Assembly: GCF_036687315.1 (NCBI RefSeq)
Contig: NZ_CP144683.1
Location: forward strand, 1,116,001 to 1,180,000
Direction of reading: 5' to 3'
DNA from: Sphingopyxis sp. TUF1
Lineage (GTDB): Bacteria > Pseudomonadota > Alphaproteobacteria > Sphingomonadales > Sphingomonadaceae
Length of the DNA: 64,000 nt
Of the stretch, positions 26,261-34,703 are shown piece after piece. The notes beneath the pieces are model-generated. The model was given only the letters and a program-made list of their open reading frames with translations. It searched no databases and was not told the origin of the DNA. A program made the position numbers and the translations under genes. Numbering within the stretch: the first letter of the stretch is position 1; each line of letters begins with the position of its first letter.

Positions 26261-26325
26261 GAAAACCAGTAAAGCGGCTTCGCCGACGGGCGGCAAGATA
26301 CAATCGGCTTGACCAGCACGCGCCT

Positions 26326-26355
26326 CGATATAAATATGATATCATCTTTATATCG
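26326..26355. promoter_or_regulatory. 30-bp palindrome upstream of SPFH gene (candidate operator)
   Basis: The outer arms CGATATAAA and TTTATATCG (9 of 9 complementary) enclose a perfect inner palindrome ATGATATCAT; only the pair at 26335/26346 mismatches. It is an AT-rich island in GC-rich DNA, 14 bases before the SPFH start codon. A two-dimer site of this kind would suit the ribbon-helix-helix protein encoded downstream; the link is inference. Confidence 0.65.
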
Positions 26356-26369
26356 AATCGGAGGGCTTT

Positions 26370-27272
26370 ATGGTCGACAGTGGGGCACCGGCGCTGAATC
26401 GCAGCCGCGAAACGCGCGCCAATACGCAAAGCGGTTATCTGATGCTGTTCATCTGGCTGGTGCTGCTCGGCATCGCCGCCTGGGCAGCGATCACCAACGC
26501 CAACGCCGATGTGATGAGCGCGTGGAAATGGATCGTCGCGGCCAGCGCGGCAGTGGTCGGCACGCTCATCCTCTGCGGCTTTTACCTGATCAACCCCAAT
26601 GAAGCTGCGGCGATCCAGCTGTTCGGCGCCTATAAAGGCACCGACCGGCAGGAGGGGTTGCGCTGGGTGCTTCCCTGGCTGACGCGCAAGAAGATCGCGG
26701 TGCGCGCGAACAACGTCATTTCGGACAAGATCAAGGTCAACGACCTGCGCGGCAACCCGATCGAAATGGCGGCGCAGGTCGTGTGGCGCGTCACCGACAC
26801 CGCGCAGGCGCTGTTCGATGTCGACGATTACAAGGAATTTGTGATGGCGCAGATCGAGGCCGCGGTGCGCTCGATCGGCTCGCGCTACCCCTATGACGAC
26901 ATCGAACATCAGGAAGTGACGCTGCGCGGCAACCATGAGGAGGTCGGGGTGGAACTCCGCAAGGCGCTGATCGAGCGGCTGACCGTTGCGGGCATCACCG
27001 TCGACGAATGCGGGCTCACCCACCTTGCCTATGCGCAGGAGATCGCGGGCGCGATGCTGCGCCGCCAGCAGGCCGAGGCGGTGATCGCCGCGCGCAAGAA
27101 GCTGGTCGAGGGTGCGGTGACGATGGTCGAAATGGCGCTTCAGCACCTGTCGGACAAAAATGTCGTCGACCTCGACGACGAGCGCAAGGCGGCGATGGTG
27201 TCCAACCTGATGGTCGTGCTGTGCGGCGAGCGCGATACGCAGCCGGTGGTGAACGCCGGCTCGCTCTATTGA
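26370..27272 (+). CDS. SPFH domain (band 7/stomatin-like) membrane protein
   Basis: 300 residues. Two membrane helices (about 22-43 and 53-73), then an SPFH domain from LINPNEAAAIQLFGAYKGTD through NVISDKIKVNDLRGNPIEMA to the helical region RRQQAEAVIAARKKLVEGA. SPFH proteins form membrane-bound oligomers and scaffold proteases or stress factors. Followed by an Arc-type DNA-binding protein and a small membrane protein, a recurring trio in gamma- and alphaproteobacteria. GGAGG precedes the ATG. Confidence 0.9.
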   Translation: MVDSGAPALNRSRETRANTQSGYLMLFIWLVLLGIAAWAAITNANADVMSAWKWIVAASAAVVGTLILCGFYLINPNEAAAIQLFGAYKGTDRQEGLRWVLPWLTRKKIAVRANNVISDKIKVNDLRGNPIEMAAQVVWRVTDTAQALFDVDDYKEFVMAQIEAAVRSIGSRYPYDDIEHQEVTLRGNHEEVGVELRKALIERLTVAGITVDECGLTHLAYAQEIAGAMLRRQQAEAVIAARKKLVEGAVTMVEMALQHLSDKNVVDLDDERKAAMVSNLMVVLCGERDTQPVVNAGSLY

Positions 27273-27283
27273 TGTAAGAATTC

Positions 27284-27363
27284 CGTTCGTGTCGAGCGAA
27301 GTCGAGACACCCATCGTCGGCACCCGGCCGCCCGGCATCTCGACGTCGCTCGATGCGAACGGA
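27284..27363 (+). repeat. Dispersed palindromic element, family R2 (copy b)
   Basis: CCGTTCGTGTCGAGCGAAGT at the left end and GTCGCTCGATGCGAACGG at the right, complementary with few mismatches. It is the second copy of the 17201-17282 element and lies between the SPFH gene and the Arc-like gene. Confidence 0.88.
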
Positions 27364-27382
27364 TAGGGAGGTCCATGCCGTA

Positions 27383-27595
27383 ATGCCCGCTTCTGCCAAA
27401 AAAGCCTTTGCCCTCCGCCTCGACCCCACGCTGTTCGCCGCGGTCGAGCGGATGGCGGCGGCCGAATTGCGCAGCGCCAATGCCGAGATCGAGATGCTGC
27501 TGCGCGAGGCGCTCGCGCGGCGCGGCGTGCCGGTCAAGCCGCCCGCACCGCCGCGCCGCGGGCGCCCGCCGAAAGCGGACGCGTCACAGGACTGA
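27383..27595 (+). CDS. Arc-type ribbon-helix-helix DNA-binding protein
   Basis: 70 residues from the ATG at 27383 (GGGAGG upstream). The ribbon-helix-helix is AFALRLDPTLFAAVERMAAA ... NAEIEMLLREAL, followed by a basic Pro-rich tail PRRGRPPK that resembles an AT-hook. Probably a dimeric repressor of the preceding SPFH gene through the palindrome at 26326-26355. Confidence 0.85.
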   Translation: MPASAKKAFALRLDPTLFAAVERMAAAELRSANAEIEMLLREALARRGVPVKPPAPPRRGRPPKADASQD

Positions 27596-27632
27596 GCCGC
27601 CGACCGCGCCCGATCGCCCAAGGAGTTTCGCC

Positions 27633-27875
27633 ATGCTGCACCTGTTCCTCGACAACCGCCCCTGGTTCCGCGCGAAGCGGCGCGGCTATGGCACCGGCCT
27701 GCCGATCGCGTGGCAGGGGTGGGCGATGCTGCTTGCGCACATCGCGCTGATTACCGGCATCGCGGTGATGCTGCGCGATCGGCCGATGGCGCTCACCCTC
27801 GCGGTCATCGTCGCGGGCCTTGCGCCGATGCCCCTCTATCGTGCGCGCACCGAAGGCGGCTGGCGCTGGCGGTGA
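27633..27875 (+). CDS. Small membrane protein, unknown
   Basis: 80 residues from the ATG at 27633 (AAGGAG upstream). N-terminal FLDNRPWFRAKRRGYGTGLP is cytoplasmic in type; two membrane helices follow (about 32-68). Conserved next to SPFH/Arc genes in related bacteria, to my knowledge without an assigned function. A strong terminator follows. Confidence 0.72.
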   Translation: MLHLFLDNRPWFRAKRRGYGTGLPIAWQGWAMLLAHIALITGIAVMLRDRPMALTLAVIVAGLAPMPLYRARTEGGWRWR

Positions 27876-27885
27876 TCGGGCAATC

Positions 27886-27912
27886 GCCCTCTCCCAAAGG
27901 GAGAGGGCTTTT
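27886..27912 (+). terminator. Rho-independent terminator
   Basis: A perfect 10-bp stem, GCCCTCTCCC and GGGAGAGGGC (27886-27895, 27899-27908), with an AAA loop and TTTT after it. It ends the SPFH-Arc-membrane protein transcript. Confidence 0.85.
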
Positions 27913-28001
27913 CACTTCGCCTTCCGGCGCGTTGCCGTCGCTCTCACCCCGAAACGCAAGCATCATTGTCGCGCCCCCATCGCCCGGCTAAAGCTCGCCG
28001 C

Positions 28002-29666
28002 GTGACCGCGCTATCCCCCCGCATCGCCGCTTTCGCCGACCGCTGGCCAAAGCTTCTGGCCCTCGCGCTCGGCGCCGTCTCGGCGACGGGATTTGCGCCG
28101 CTGAACCTCTGGCCGCTGACCCTGGTCGCGCTCGGCGGCTGGATGGCGCTCGTCGCGCGTAGCCCGCGCGGCTGGCGCGCCTTTGGAACCGGCTGGGCGT
28201 TCGGCGTCGGGCATTTTGTCGTCGGCCTCAACTGGATCGCGACCGCCTTCACCTATCAGGCGGCAATGCCCGCGTGGCTGGGGTGGATCGCAGTCGGGCT
28301 GCTGGCGCTTTATCTGGCGGTCTATCCCGCGCTTGCTGCATGGGGGGCTTGGCTGACGCAAAAAATCGTCGCCCCCGCGCGGGCGGGGGCCGCTGGCGGT
28401 TTATCCGGCGACGATGGCGCAAGGCCGACTGCGGCCCCCGCCTTCGCGGGGGCGACGCTATCTTTCGTCCTCGCCTTTGCCGCGTTGTGGACGCTCACCG
28501 AATGGCTGCGCAGCTGGGTGTTCACGGGGTTCGCGTGGAATCCCCTCGCTGCGATTCAATTGGACGCCAGCGCGCCCGCTATCTGGATCGGCACCTACGG
28601 AGCTTCGATGCTGGTCATTATGGGCGCCGGCGTCCTGCTTCTCGTCACCAGCCGCCAAATTCGCATCGCCGCGATCGTCGCCGTGACCGCGGCGCTTCCT
28701 ATCGTCGCGGCGCCCTTGCTCATCGATCACAATGCTTTGCAGGCCGACGTCGCGCGCGACAGCGAAGGACAGGGCGTCGCCACCCCCATCACCGTCGTCC
28801 AGCCCAATGTCGGCCAGCAGGACAAATGGGAAGGCAGCAAGGCCGATGCCAATTTCGCCAAGCTCGCGCGGCTGACGAGCCCGAAGGACGACACCCCGCG
28901 GCTGATCCTGTGGCCCGAGGCGGCGGTGCCCGATTATCTCGAATGGGGCTATCCCGCCGTCTATTACGACCGCTCGCCCGCCGAGGCGCGGCGGCGGATC
29001 ACCGATCTGATGAACGCGGGCGACGTGATGCTGCTCGGCGCGCTCAAGCTCGAAATGGACAAAGGGGGCGAGGTCGTCGGTGCACGCAATGCGGTGATGA
29101 CGCTCCACGCCGACGGCACGCTGGGACCGCGCTACGACAAGGCGCATCTGGTTCCCTATGGCGAATATCTGCCGATGCGGCCGATCCTTTCGGCGATCGG
29201 GCTGTCGCGGCTTGCGCCCGGCGACATCGACTTCTGGCCCGGGCCGGGGCCGCGCACGATCGACATCGGCACCTTCGGCCGCATCGGCTTGCAAATCTGT
29301 TACGAGATCATCTTTTCGGGGCAGGTCGTCGACCGCGACCACCGCCCCGCCTTCATCTTCAACCCGTCGAACGACGCATGGTTCGGATCGTGGGGTCCGC
29401 CGCAGCATCTTGCGCAGGCGCGGCTCCGCGCGATCGAGGAAGGGCTGCCCGTCGTGCGTGCAACGCCGACGGGGATCAGCGCGGTAATCGATGCCGACGG
29501 GCGGGTGGTCGAATCGCTGCCGATGTACACCGCGGGGCGCATCGATACGATTGTGCCGCTCGCGCACGAACCGACGCTCTTTGCGCGCTTCGGCAACATT
29601 CTGCCGGTCGGTTTTGCGTTGCTGCTGCTCGCGCTGGCCATTGCCTTTCGTCGGCGCGGACGCTAA
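28002..29666 (+). CDS. lnt: Apolipoprotein N-acyltransferase, with an in-frame repeat insertion
   Basis: 554 residues from GTG 28002. N-terminal membrane helices (LTLVALGGWMALV and others) are followed by a nitrilase-type domain with the triad Glu in LILWPEAAVPDY, Lys in KAHLVPYGEYLP and Cys in LQICYEIIF, and a last membrane helix. Lnt N-acylates the lipoprotein Cys in the inner membrane. Between two membrane helices lies an extra segment IVAPARAGAAGG ... APAFAGAT, encoded by a palindromic element (28367-28457) also found between genes at 62225-62314. Frame and triad are intact. Confidence 0.94.
   Translation: MTALSPRIAAFADRWPKLLALALGAVSATGFAPLNLWPLTLVALGGWMALVARSPRGWRAFGTGWAFGVGHFVVGLNWIATAFTYQAAMPAWLGWIAVGLLALYLAVYPALAAWGAWLTQKIVAPARAGAAGGLSGDDGARPTAAPAFAGATLSFVLAFAALWTLTEWLRSWVFTGFAWNPLAAIQLDASAPAIWIGTYGASMLVIMGAGVLLLVTSRQIRIAAIVAVTAALPIVAAPLLIDHNALQADVARDSEGQGVATPITVVQPNVGQQDKWEGSKADANFAKLARLTSPKDDTPRLILWPEAAVPDYLEWGYPAVYYDRSPAEARRRITDLMNAGDVMLLGALKLEMDKGGEVVGARNAVMTLHADGTLGPRYDKAHLVPYGEYLPMRPILSAIGLSRLAPGDIDFWPGPGPRTIDIGTFGRIGLQICYEIIFSGQVVDRDHRPAFIFNPSNDAWFGSWGPPQHLAQARLRAIEEGLPVVRATPTGISAVIDADGRVVESLPMYTAGRIDTIVPLAHEPTLFARFGNILPVGFALLLLALAIAFRRRGR
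28367..28457 (+). repeat. Palindromic element R3 inserted in frame within lnt
   Basis: CGTCGCCCCCGCGCGGGCGG at the left and its near complement CCGCCTTCGCGGGGGCGACG at the right. The whole 91 bases align closely with 62225-62314, including the interior GGCCGCTGGCGGTTTA ... AAGGCCGAC. It keeps the reading frame open. Confidence 0.9.
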
Positions 29667-29678
29667 CAGCCAGCCAAC

Positions 29679-29694
29679 ATAAAGTTTCCTTTAT
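29679..29694 (+). promoter_or_regulatory. Small hairpin in the metK leader
   Basis: ATAAAG, a TTTC loop and CTTTAT form a 6-bp stem in the 52-base lnt-metK gap, an AT-rich patch 24 bases before the metK start. It could be part of a promoter or leader structure. I could not fit it to a known SAM riboswitch class. Confidence 0.3.
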
Positions 29695-29718
29695 ATCCGT
29701 CTCTCGAAAAGGCTCCCC

Positions 29719-30939
29719 ATGCGCAACAGCTTCCTCTTCACCTCCGAAAGCGTGTCCGAAGGCCATCCCGACAAGGTGGCCGACCAGATCAGCGATTCGG
29801 TCGTCGACCTGTTCCTGTCGAAAGACCCGGAAGCGCGCGTCGCGTGCGAAACGCTGACGACGACGCAGCTTGTCGTGCTCGCGGGCGAAATCCGCTGCAA
29901 GGGCGTGTTCGAGGACGGCGAATGGGCGCCGGGCGCGCTCGACGAGATCGAGGCAACGGTGCGCAACACGGTCAAGGAAATCGGCTATGAACAGTCGGGT
30001 TTTCACTGGAACGAGTTCCGCTTCGAGAACAATCTCCACGGCCAGTCGGCGCATATCGCGCAAGGCGTCGACGAAGGCGCCGACAAGGACGAGGGCGCGG
30101 GCGATCAGGGGATCATGTTCGGCTATGCGTCGGACGAAACCCCCGACCTGATGCCCGCGACGCTCGATTACAGCCACAAGATCCTCGAGCGCATGGCCGC
30201 CGACCGCAAGGCGGGGATCGCGCCCTTCCTCGAACCCGATGCCAAGAGCCAGGTCACGCTGCGCTACGCCAACGAACGCCCGGTCGAGGCGACGGCGATC
30301 GTCGTGTCGACGCAGCACGCGCCGGGCTATTATTTCCATAATGGCGAGGGCGACGAGGCGAAATATACCGAGCTGCGCAAATATGTGCTTGGCGTCATCG
30401 CCGACGTGCTGCCCGCCGAGCTGCTCACCGCGAACACCGTCTATCACATCAACCCGACCGGCCGCTTCGAGATCGGCGGCCCCGACGGCGACGCGGGCCT
30501 CACGGGCCGCAAGATCATCGTCGACACCTATGGCGGCGCGTCCCCGCACGGCGGCGGCGCGTTCAGCGGCAAGGATCCGACCAAGGTCGACCGCTCGGCG
30601 GCGTACATCACGCGCTATCTGGCCAAGAATATCGTCGCCGCTGGCCTCGCGCGCCGCTGCACGATCCAATTGAGCTACGCGATCGGCGTCGCCGAGCCGC
30701 TGTCGATCTATGTCGATCTCCACGGCACCGGCACGGTCGAGGAAAGCCGGATCGAGGCCGCGATTCCCGGTCTCGTGCGCCTGACGCCCAAGGGCATCCG
30801 CACGCACCTCGGCCTCAACAAGCCGATCTATCGCCAGACCGCAGCCTATGGCCATTTCGGCCGCCAGGCTGACGGCGATGCTTTCCCGTGGGAGCGGACC
30901 GATCTGGTCGACAGGCTGAAGGCCGCGCTGGCTGCGTGA
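29719..30939 (+). CDS. metK: S-adenosylmethionine synthetase
   Basis: 406 residues. SAM synthetase signatures are present: [20 protein letters not shown] at the start, [10 protein letters not shown], and [19 protein letters not shown] (P-loop-like GGGAFSGKD). It makes SAM from methionine and ATP. Slightly longer than E. coli MetK, as usual in alphaproteobacteria. Upstream of trmB, which uses SAM. Confidence 0.97.
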   Translation: MRNSFLFTSESVSEGHPDKVADQISDSVVDLFLSKDPEARVACETLTTTQLVVLAGEIRCKGVFEDGEWAPGALDEIEATVRNTVKEIGYEQSGFHWNEFRFENNLHGQSAHIAQGVDEGADKDEGAGDQGIMFGYASDETPDLMPATLDYSHKILERMAADRKAGIAPFLEPDAKSQVTLRYANERPVEATAIVVSTQHAPGYYFHNGEGDEAKYTELRKYVLGVIADVLPAELLTANTVYHINPTGRFEIGGPDGDAGLTGRKIIVDTYGGASPHGGGAFSGKDPTKVDRSAAYITRYLAKNIVAAGLARRCTIQLSYAIGVAEPLSIYVDLHGTGTVEESRIEAAIPGLVRLTPKGIRTHLGLNKPIYRQTAAYGHFGRQADGDAFPWERTDLVDRLKAALAA

Positions 30940-30949
30940 TCCGGGCTAC

Positions 30950-30976
30950 CGGGGGCGGAGGTGCTTGCCGCCCCCG
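30950..30976 (+). terminator. GC-rich hairpin after metK
   Basis: CGGGGGCGG and CCGCCCCCG form a 9-bp stem with a 9-base loop (30950-30976). There is no T run, so it may attenuate or protect mRNA ends rather than terminate. It lies 25 bases before the trmB start. Confidence 0.4.
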
Positions 30977-31000
30977 CCCGGCGCGGCTAGGGCGCGCGCC

Positions 31001-31714
31001 ATGACTGCGTACAAACCCGGCGACCCGACGACCCTCAACCGCCTTTACGGGCGATCGCAGGGCAGGCCGCTGCGCGCCGGGCAGCAGGAACTGCTCGACA
31101 CGCTGTTGCCACAGATCGCGGTACCGGCCGACCGCGAGGTGACGGCCGCGCGGCTGTTCGACTTCGATCGCCCGCTGCACTTCGAGATCGGCTTCGGCGG
31201 CGGCGAGCATATGGCGGCGCGCGCCGATATGTTGCCCGACCATGGCTTCATCGGCGCCGAACCCTTTATCAACGGCGTAGCCCAAGCCCTTGTCCATGTC
31301 GCGGGCGATCATGGCCAGCACCCGCCGCTCGGCAATGTGCGCATCCATCATGGCGATGCGCTCGAGGTGCTGCGGCGCATCCCCGACGGCGCCTTGAGCT
31401 TCGTCTATCTGCTGCACCCCGACCCCTGGCCCAAGGCGCGCCACGCCAAGCGCCGGATGATGAACGACGGCCCGCTCGACCTGATCGCGGCCAAGCTCAA
31501 ACCGGGCGGCGAGTTCCGCTTCGGCACCGACCACCCGGTCTACCTTCGTCATGCGCTGATGGTGATGCGCCGCCACCGCCGCCAGTATGAATGGCTGGCA
31601 AAGGATGCGCGCGATTTCCAGGTGCGGCCCGGCGGCTGGCCCGAAACGCGCTACGAAGCCAAGGCGCGCGCGCAGAGGCACGAGGTCTGGTACTTTCGCT
31701 GGCGGCGTAGATAA
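31001..31714 (+). CDS. trmB: tRNA (guanine-N7-)-methyltransferase
   Basis: 237 residues from ATG 31001. Class I SAM-dependent fold: motif I LHFEIGFGGGEH, then GAEPF and FVYLLHPDPWPKARHAKRRM, the TrmB signature, and GGEFRFGTDH. It methylates G46 of tRNAs. Last core gene before the accessory island. Confidence 0.95.
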   Translation: MTAYKPGDPTTLNRLYGRSQGRPLRAGQQELLDTLLPQIAVPADREVTAARLFDFDRPLHFEIGFGGGEHMAARADMLPDHGFIGAEPFINGVAQALVHVAGDHGQHPPLGNVRIHHGDALEVLRRIPDGALSFVYLLHPDPWPKARHAKRRMMNDGPLDLIAAKLKPGGEFRFGTDHPVYLRHALMVMRRHRRQYEWLAKDARDFQVRPGGWPETRYEAKARAQRHEVWYFRWRRR

Positions 31715-31953
31715 GAGTGCTATACAGTTGAAAAGGGATAGTTTTTTCCAAGCCTTCCCCACGCCATCTTTCCTCAATTACGCGACAATTTCCGTCCCGG
31801 TGATTGCTGAAAACGCCGTGCCGGAATGAAAGCATCGTACAACCGCCGATCACCTTGGAAGCGGTTGCACTTGAACGCCGGATGAGGGCCGTGATTTTAC
31901 AAGGCGTCTGTGCGCAGAAATGCCAATCGGAAGGACCTGACACTCGGAGCGGA

Positions 31954-33315
31954 TCAGCAGATTACCGCCAGCCCACCTAACGAGGTCTCCTTATATTTCT
32001 CCAGCATGTCGGCGCCGGTCCTGCGCATCGCGTCGATGACTTGATCGAGAGAGACGCGGTGGGATCCATCTCCGCTTAGCGCCAGCCGCGAGGCTTCAAT
32101 AGCTTTGACCGCCCCGACCGCGTTTCGCTCGATGCAAGGGACCTGCACGAGACCGCCGACAGGGTCGCAGGTCAGGCCGAGATTATGCTCCATCGCGATT
32201 TCCGCCGCGTTCTCGATCTGGCTGTTCGACCCTCCAAGCGCCGCAGTCAGGCCCCCAGCAGCCATCGAGCAGGCCACACCGACTTCCCCTTGGCAGCCGA
32301 CCTCGGCTCCCGATATCGACGCATTTTCTTTGAAGAGCGATCCGATCGCCGTGGCCGTCAGCAGAAATGTCGCTTCCCCACCAAGGTCCGCCGAGGAATG
32401 GAATTGGCGATAATATTGAAGCACGGCGGGGATGATACCGGCGGCACCGTTTGTGGGTGCGGTGACGACCCGGCCGCCACCCGCATTCTCCTCATTGACT
32501 GCAAGCGCCCAGAGATTGATCCAGTCGAGGGCGACAAGCGGATCATCGCTTTCCCGCGACAGCAGATGGTGGTGGAGGGCGTGAGCACGGCGCCGTACCC
32601 GTAATCCGCCGGGCAATTCGCCGGTGCCCTCGAGGCCCCGGGCAATACAGGCGCTCATTGTCTCCAGCACGCGTTTGATATGGCTTTGGACTTCGGCCTC
32701 GGGTCGCAAGGCTGTCTCATTGGCCCACATGAGCTCAGCGATCGAAAGCCGTTCGCGTTCGGCGGTTTGCAGCAACTCCGCGCCGGAGCTGAAGGGGAAG
32801 CGAAGAGGCCGCCCGATGGTCCGGGCCGCGGTATAATTCTGGTCGGTGTCCTTGACGATCGCTCCGCCGCCGACCGAATAATAGACGGATGTCGCCAGAA
32901 CGCTGCCGCCCTGGTCGAAGAGACTACATCGCATCGCATTCGTGTGAAACGGCATTCGTTCGCGGCGCAGGAAGCGGATATCGCGCGCTTCCACGAACGC
33001 GACCTCCCGCTTTCCCCCGAGCGTCAGCACGCCCCCCGTGCGCGCATCTGCCACAATGTGAGCAATCTCGTCGGGCTCGGCGGTGTCGGGTCTCTCACCG
33101 CTCAGACCGGCGATAACGGCCCAGTCGGTGCCATGCCCGATTCCGGTCAAGGCCAGCGAGCCGAAGAGCTCGACGCTCGCGCGGCCGGCGCGTGCGAGCA
33201 TTCCGGCCGCCTCGCACTCGGCGACAAACTGGCTGCACGCCGTCATCGGTCCCATCGTGTGCGAGCTCGAAGGACCGATGCCGATCTTGAACATATCGAA
33301 CAGGCTGAAGGTCAT
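31954..33315 (-). CDS. sdaA: L-serine ammonia-lyase (single-chain, Fe-S)
   Basis: 453 residues. The beta domain begins [20 protein letters not shown]; the alpha domain carries the catalytic Fe-S cysteines in [23 protein letters not shown] and VQVPCIERN. It converts L-serine to pyruvate and ammonia in the cytosol. It lies 37 bases downstream of the porin gene in the minus-strand module of D-amino-acid genes, where it would clear serine released from peptides. Confidence 0.95.
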   Translation of the reverse strand: MTFSLFDMFKIGIGPSSSHTMGPMTACSQFVAECEAAGMLARAGRASVELFGSLALTGIGHGTDWAVIAGLSGERPDTAEPDEIAHIVADARTGGVLTLGGKREVAFVEARDIRFLRRERMPFHTNAMRCSLFDQGGSVLATSVYYSVGGGAIVKDTDQNYTAARTIGRPLRFPFSSGAELLQTAERERLSIAELMWANETALRPEAEVQSHIKRVLETMSACIARGLEGTGELPGGLRVRRRAHALHHHLLSRESDDPLVALDWINLWALAVNEENAGGGRVVTAPTNGAAGIIPAVLQYYRQFHSSADLGGEATFLLTATAIGSLFKENASISGAEVGCQGEVGVACSMAAGGLTAALGGSNSQIENAAEIAMEHNLGLTCDPVGGLVQVPCIERNAVGAVKAIEASRLALSGDGSHRVSLDQVIDAMRRTGADMLEKYKETSLGGLAVIC

Positions 33316-33352
33316 GGGCGCGCCAGCAATGGATACTGACCGAACACCGACA

Positions 33353-34543
33353 TCATAGCCCGAAGGCGATTTCGGAGCGCAACCCGAAAACCAGCGCGGA
33401 GGCTATCGAGGGGTCAGCAGAGGGATTGAAGATATATTGAATGCTGGGCTGAATGGCGAGCCAGTCCGCCAGCGGTGCTCGATAGGTCATCTCGAGCGCG
33501 ACTTCGGCGCGGTCGGCGCCGTCCCGGCGCCGAAGCGGGGAACTGGTGAAGGCAGCGGCCACGGCAACGCCGAGCACATCGCCCTCTCTCCCCGATATCC
33601 AGTCCGATATGGTGACACCAGCTCCCACGAAGCGCGAGAAATCATTATAGTTTCCGTTCGCGATGCCAATTCGGCCAAAGCCGTCGAGGCGCCCGCCTCC
33701 ATGGTCCGCCAGCGTAAACTCGGCACGCAGGTAAGTGCCCGAGTTCCCTTTTCCCGTCCCGGTCCCGTCGATCCGGTCGAAGCTCGCCGAATAGCGCCAA
33801 TGGCCGAGGAGGAACTTGCCGCCCGCGACCGGTGCCTGCACCTCGCCGACGAGCAGCGCTCCCTCTCCCTTGCCGAACCTTATGGCGGTGCGCGACGGGT
33901 GATCTGGGTTGCCGGGCACGGCGTCCAGCAAGGCCGCGCGCACGACCCATCCTTCCGCAGGCTCCACCGCAAGTCTTGCGGCAAGCGAAGTAGAGGGAAA
34001 GATCGACGGCCCGTTGCGACCGCTTTGCCCGAAGTCGGTTCCGATCCCGTGCCCGCTGCCGACGAAGAGCGACGCGGTATCGAGCACGTCGAATTCTGAA
34101 TTGAGATCATAAAGCCCCGCACGAAGCGAGATATGGTCCCCGAATTTCTGGTCGAGCCAAGCCTCGTACAGGCGGATCGCCGAAACACCCGCTTCGATGT
34201 TGCTCACGCCCTGCGCGTCCCTGACAAGATCACTTATCGAGCGGCCGTTGTTGTACAGACCGTAAAGGCCTGCGGTAGCGCCTTCCCAGCCGAGCAAGGC
34301 GTCGAGATCGGCCCCGACGACTATATCGAAATTGTCCATATAGCGCGACCCGCGCCGCGCGCCGCCGCGCGCGTTGACCATGATTTCTCCGGTGTAGGCG
34401 ATATCGACGGATAGCGGGTCGGCGGGGGCCTTATGTTGTTCCAGCATTTCGACCCGCGGGTGCGGCCGTTCCTCATTGCCGGTTTCGGCGTCCTCGATCG
34501 TGGCGAGCGATGCAAGCGAGAGAAGGGCGAGCGAGGCCGACAT
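33353..34543 (-). CDS. OprB-type carbohydrate-selective porin family protein
   Basis: 396 residues from the ATG at 34543 (GGAGAA upstream). Signal-like MSASLALLSLASLA start, then repeated amphipathic strands (ARAGLYDLNSEFD, FGHG-type loops, SGRNGPSIFPSTSLAARL) and a terminal aromatic/hydrophobic strand typical of OprB barrels; the final residues are AFGL. It would let small substrates cross the outer membrane. Co-directional with sdaA and the deacylase. Confidence 0.78.
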   Translation of the reverse strand: MSASLALLSLASLATIEDAETGNEERPHPRVEMLEQHKAPADPLSVDIAYTGEIMVNARGGARRGSRYMDNFDIVVGADLDALLGWEGATAGLYGLYNNGRSISDLVRDAQGVSNIEAGVSAIRLYEAWLDQKFGDHISLRAGLYDLNSEFDVLDTASLFVGSGHGIGTDFGQSGRNGPSIFPSTSLAARLAVEPAEGWVVRAALLDAVPGNPDHPSRTAIRFGKGEGALLVGEVQAPVAGGKFLLGHWRYSASFDRIDGTGTGKGNSGTYLRAEFTLADHGGGRLDGFGRIGIANGNYNDFSRFVGAGVTISDWISGREGDVLGVAVAAAFTSSPLRRRDGADRAEVALEMTYRAPLADWLAIQPSIQYIFNPSADPSIASALVFGLRSEIAFGL

Positions 34544-34703
34544 CAAAGGTTCTCCAATGAGCCGAAGCGCCGTCGCTCGCGTTGCCTGTTCGCGGCAGGA
34601 CCTTCCATGTGAGTATGACCTGGCGGCTGACAGGGGCGGTGAAAATCATTCGTCATATTGGATCCTCGGAAACGGACAGTGTCGGAGCGAAGGTGCCGGG
34701 GGT

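Noticed and set aside
29667-29718. SAM or SAM/SAH riboswitch upstream of metK
   Set aside because: The 52-base gap has only one 6-bp hairpin and no conserved pseudoknot sequence of a known SAM class. Kept only as a low-confidence hairpin.
31715-31953. Attachment site or tRNA at the left edge of the island
   Set aside because: No tRNA-like cloverleaf, integrase gene or direct repeat matching the right edge (59.5-59.9 kb) was seen.
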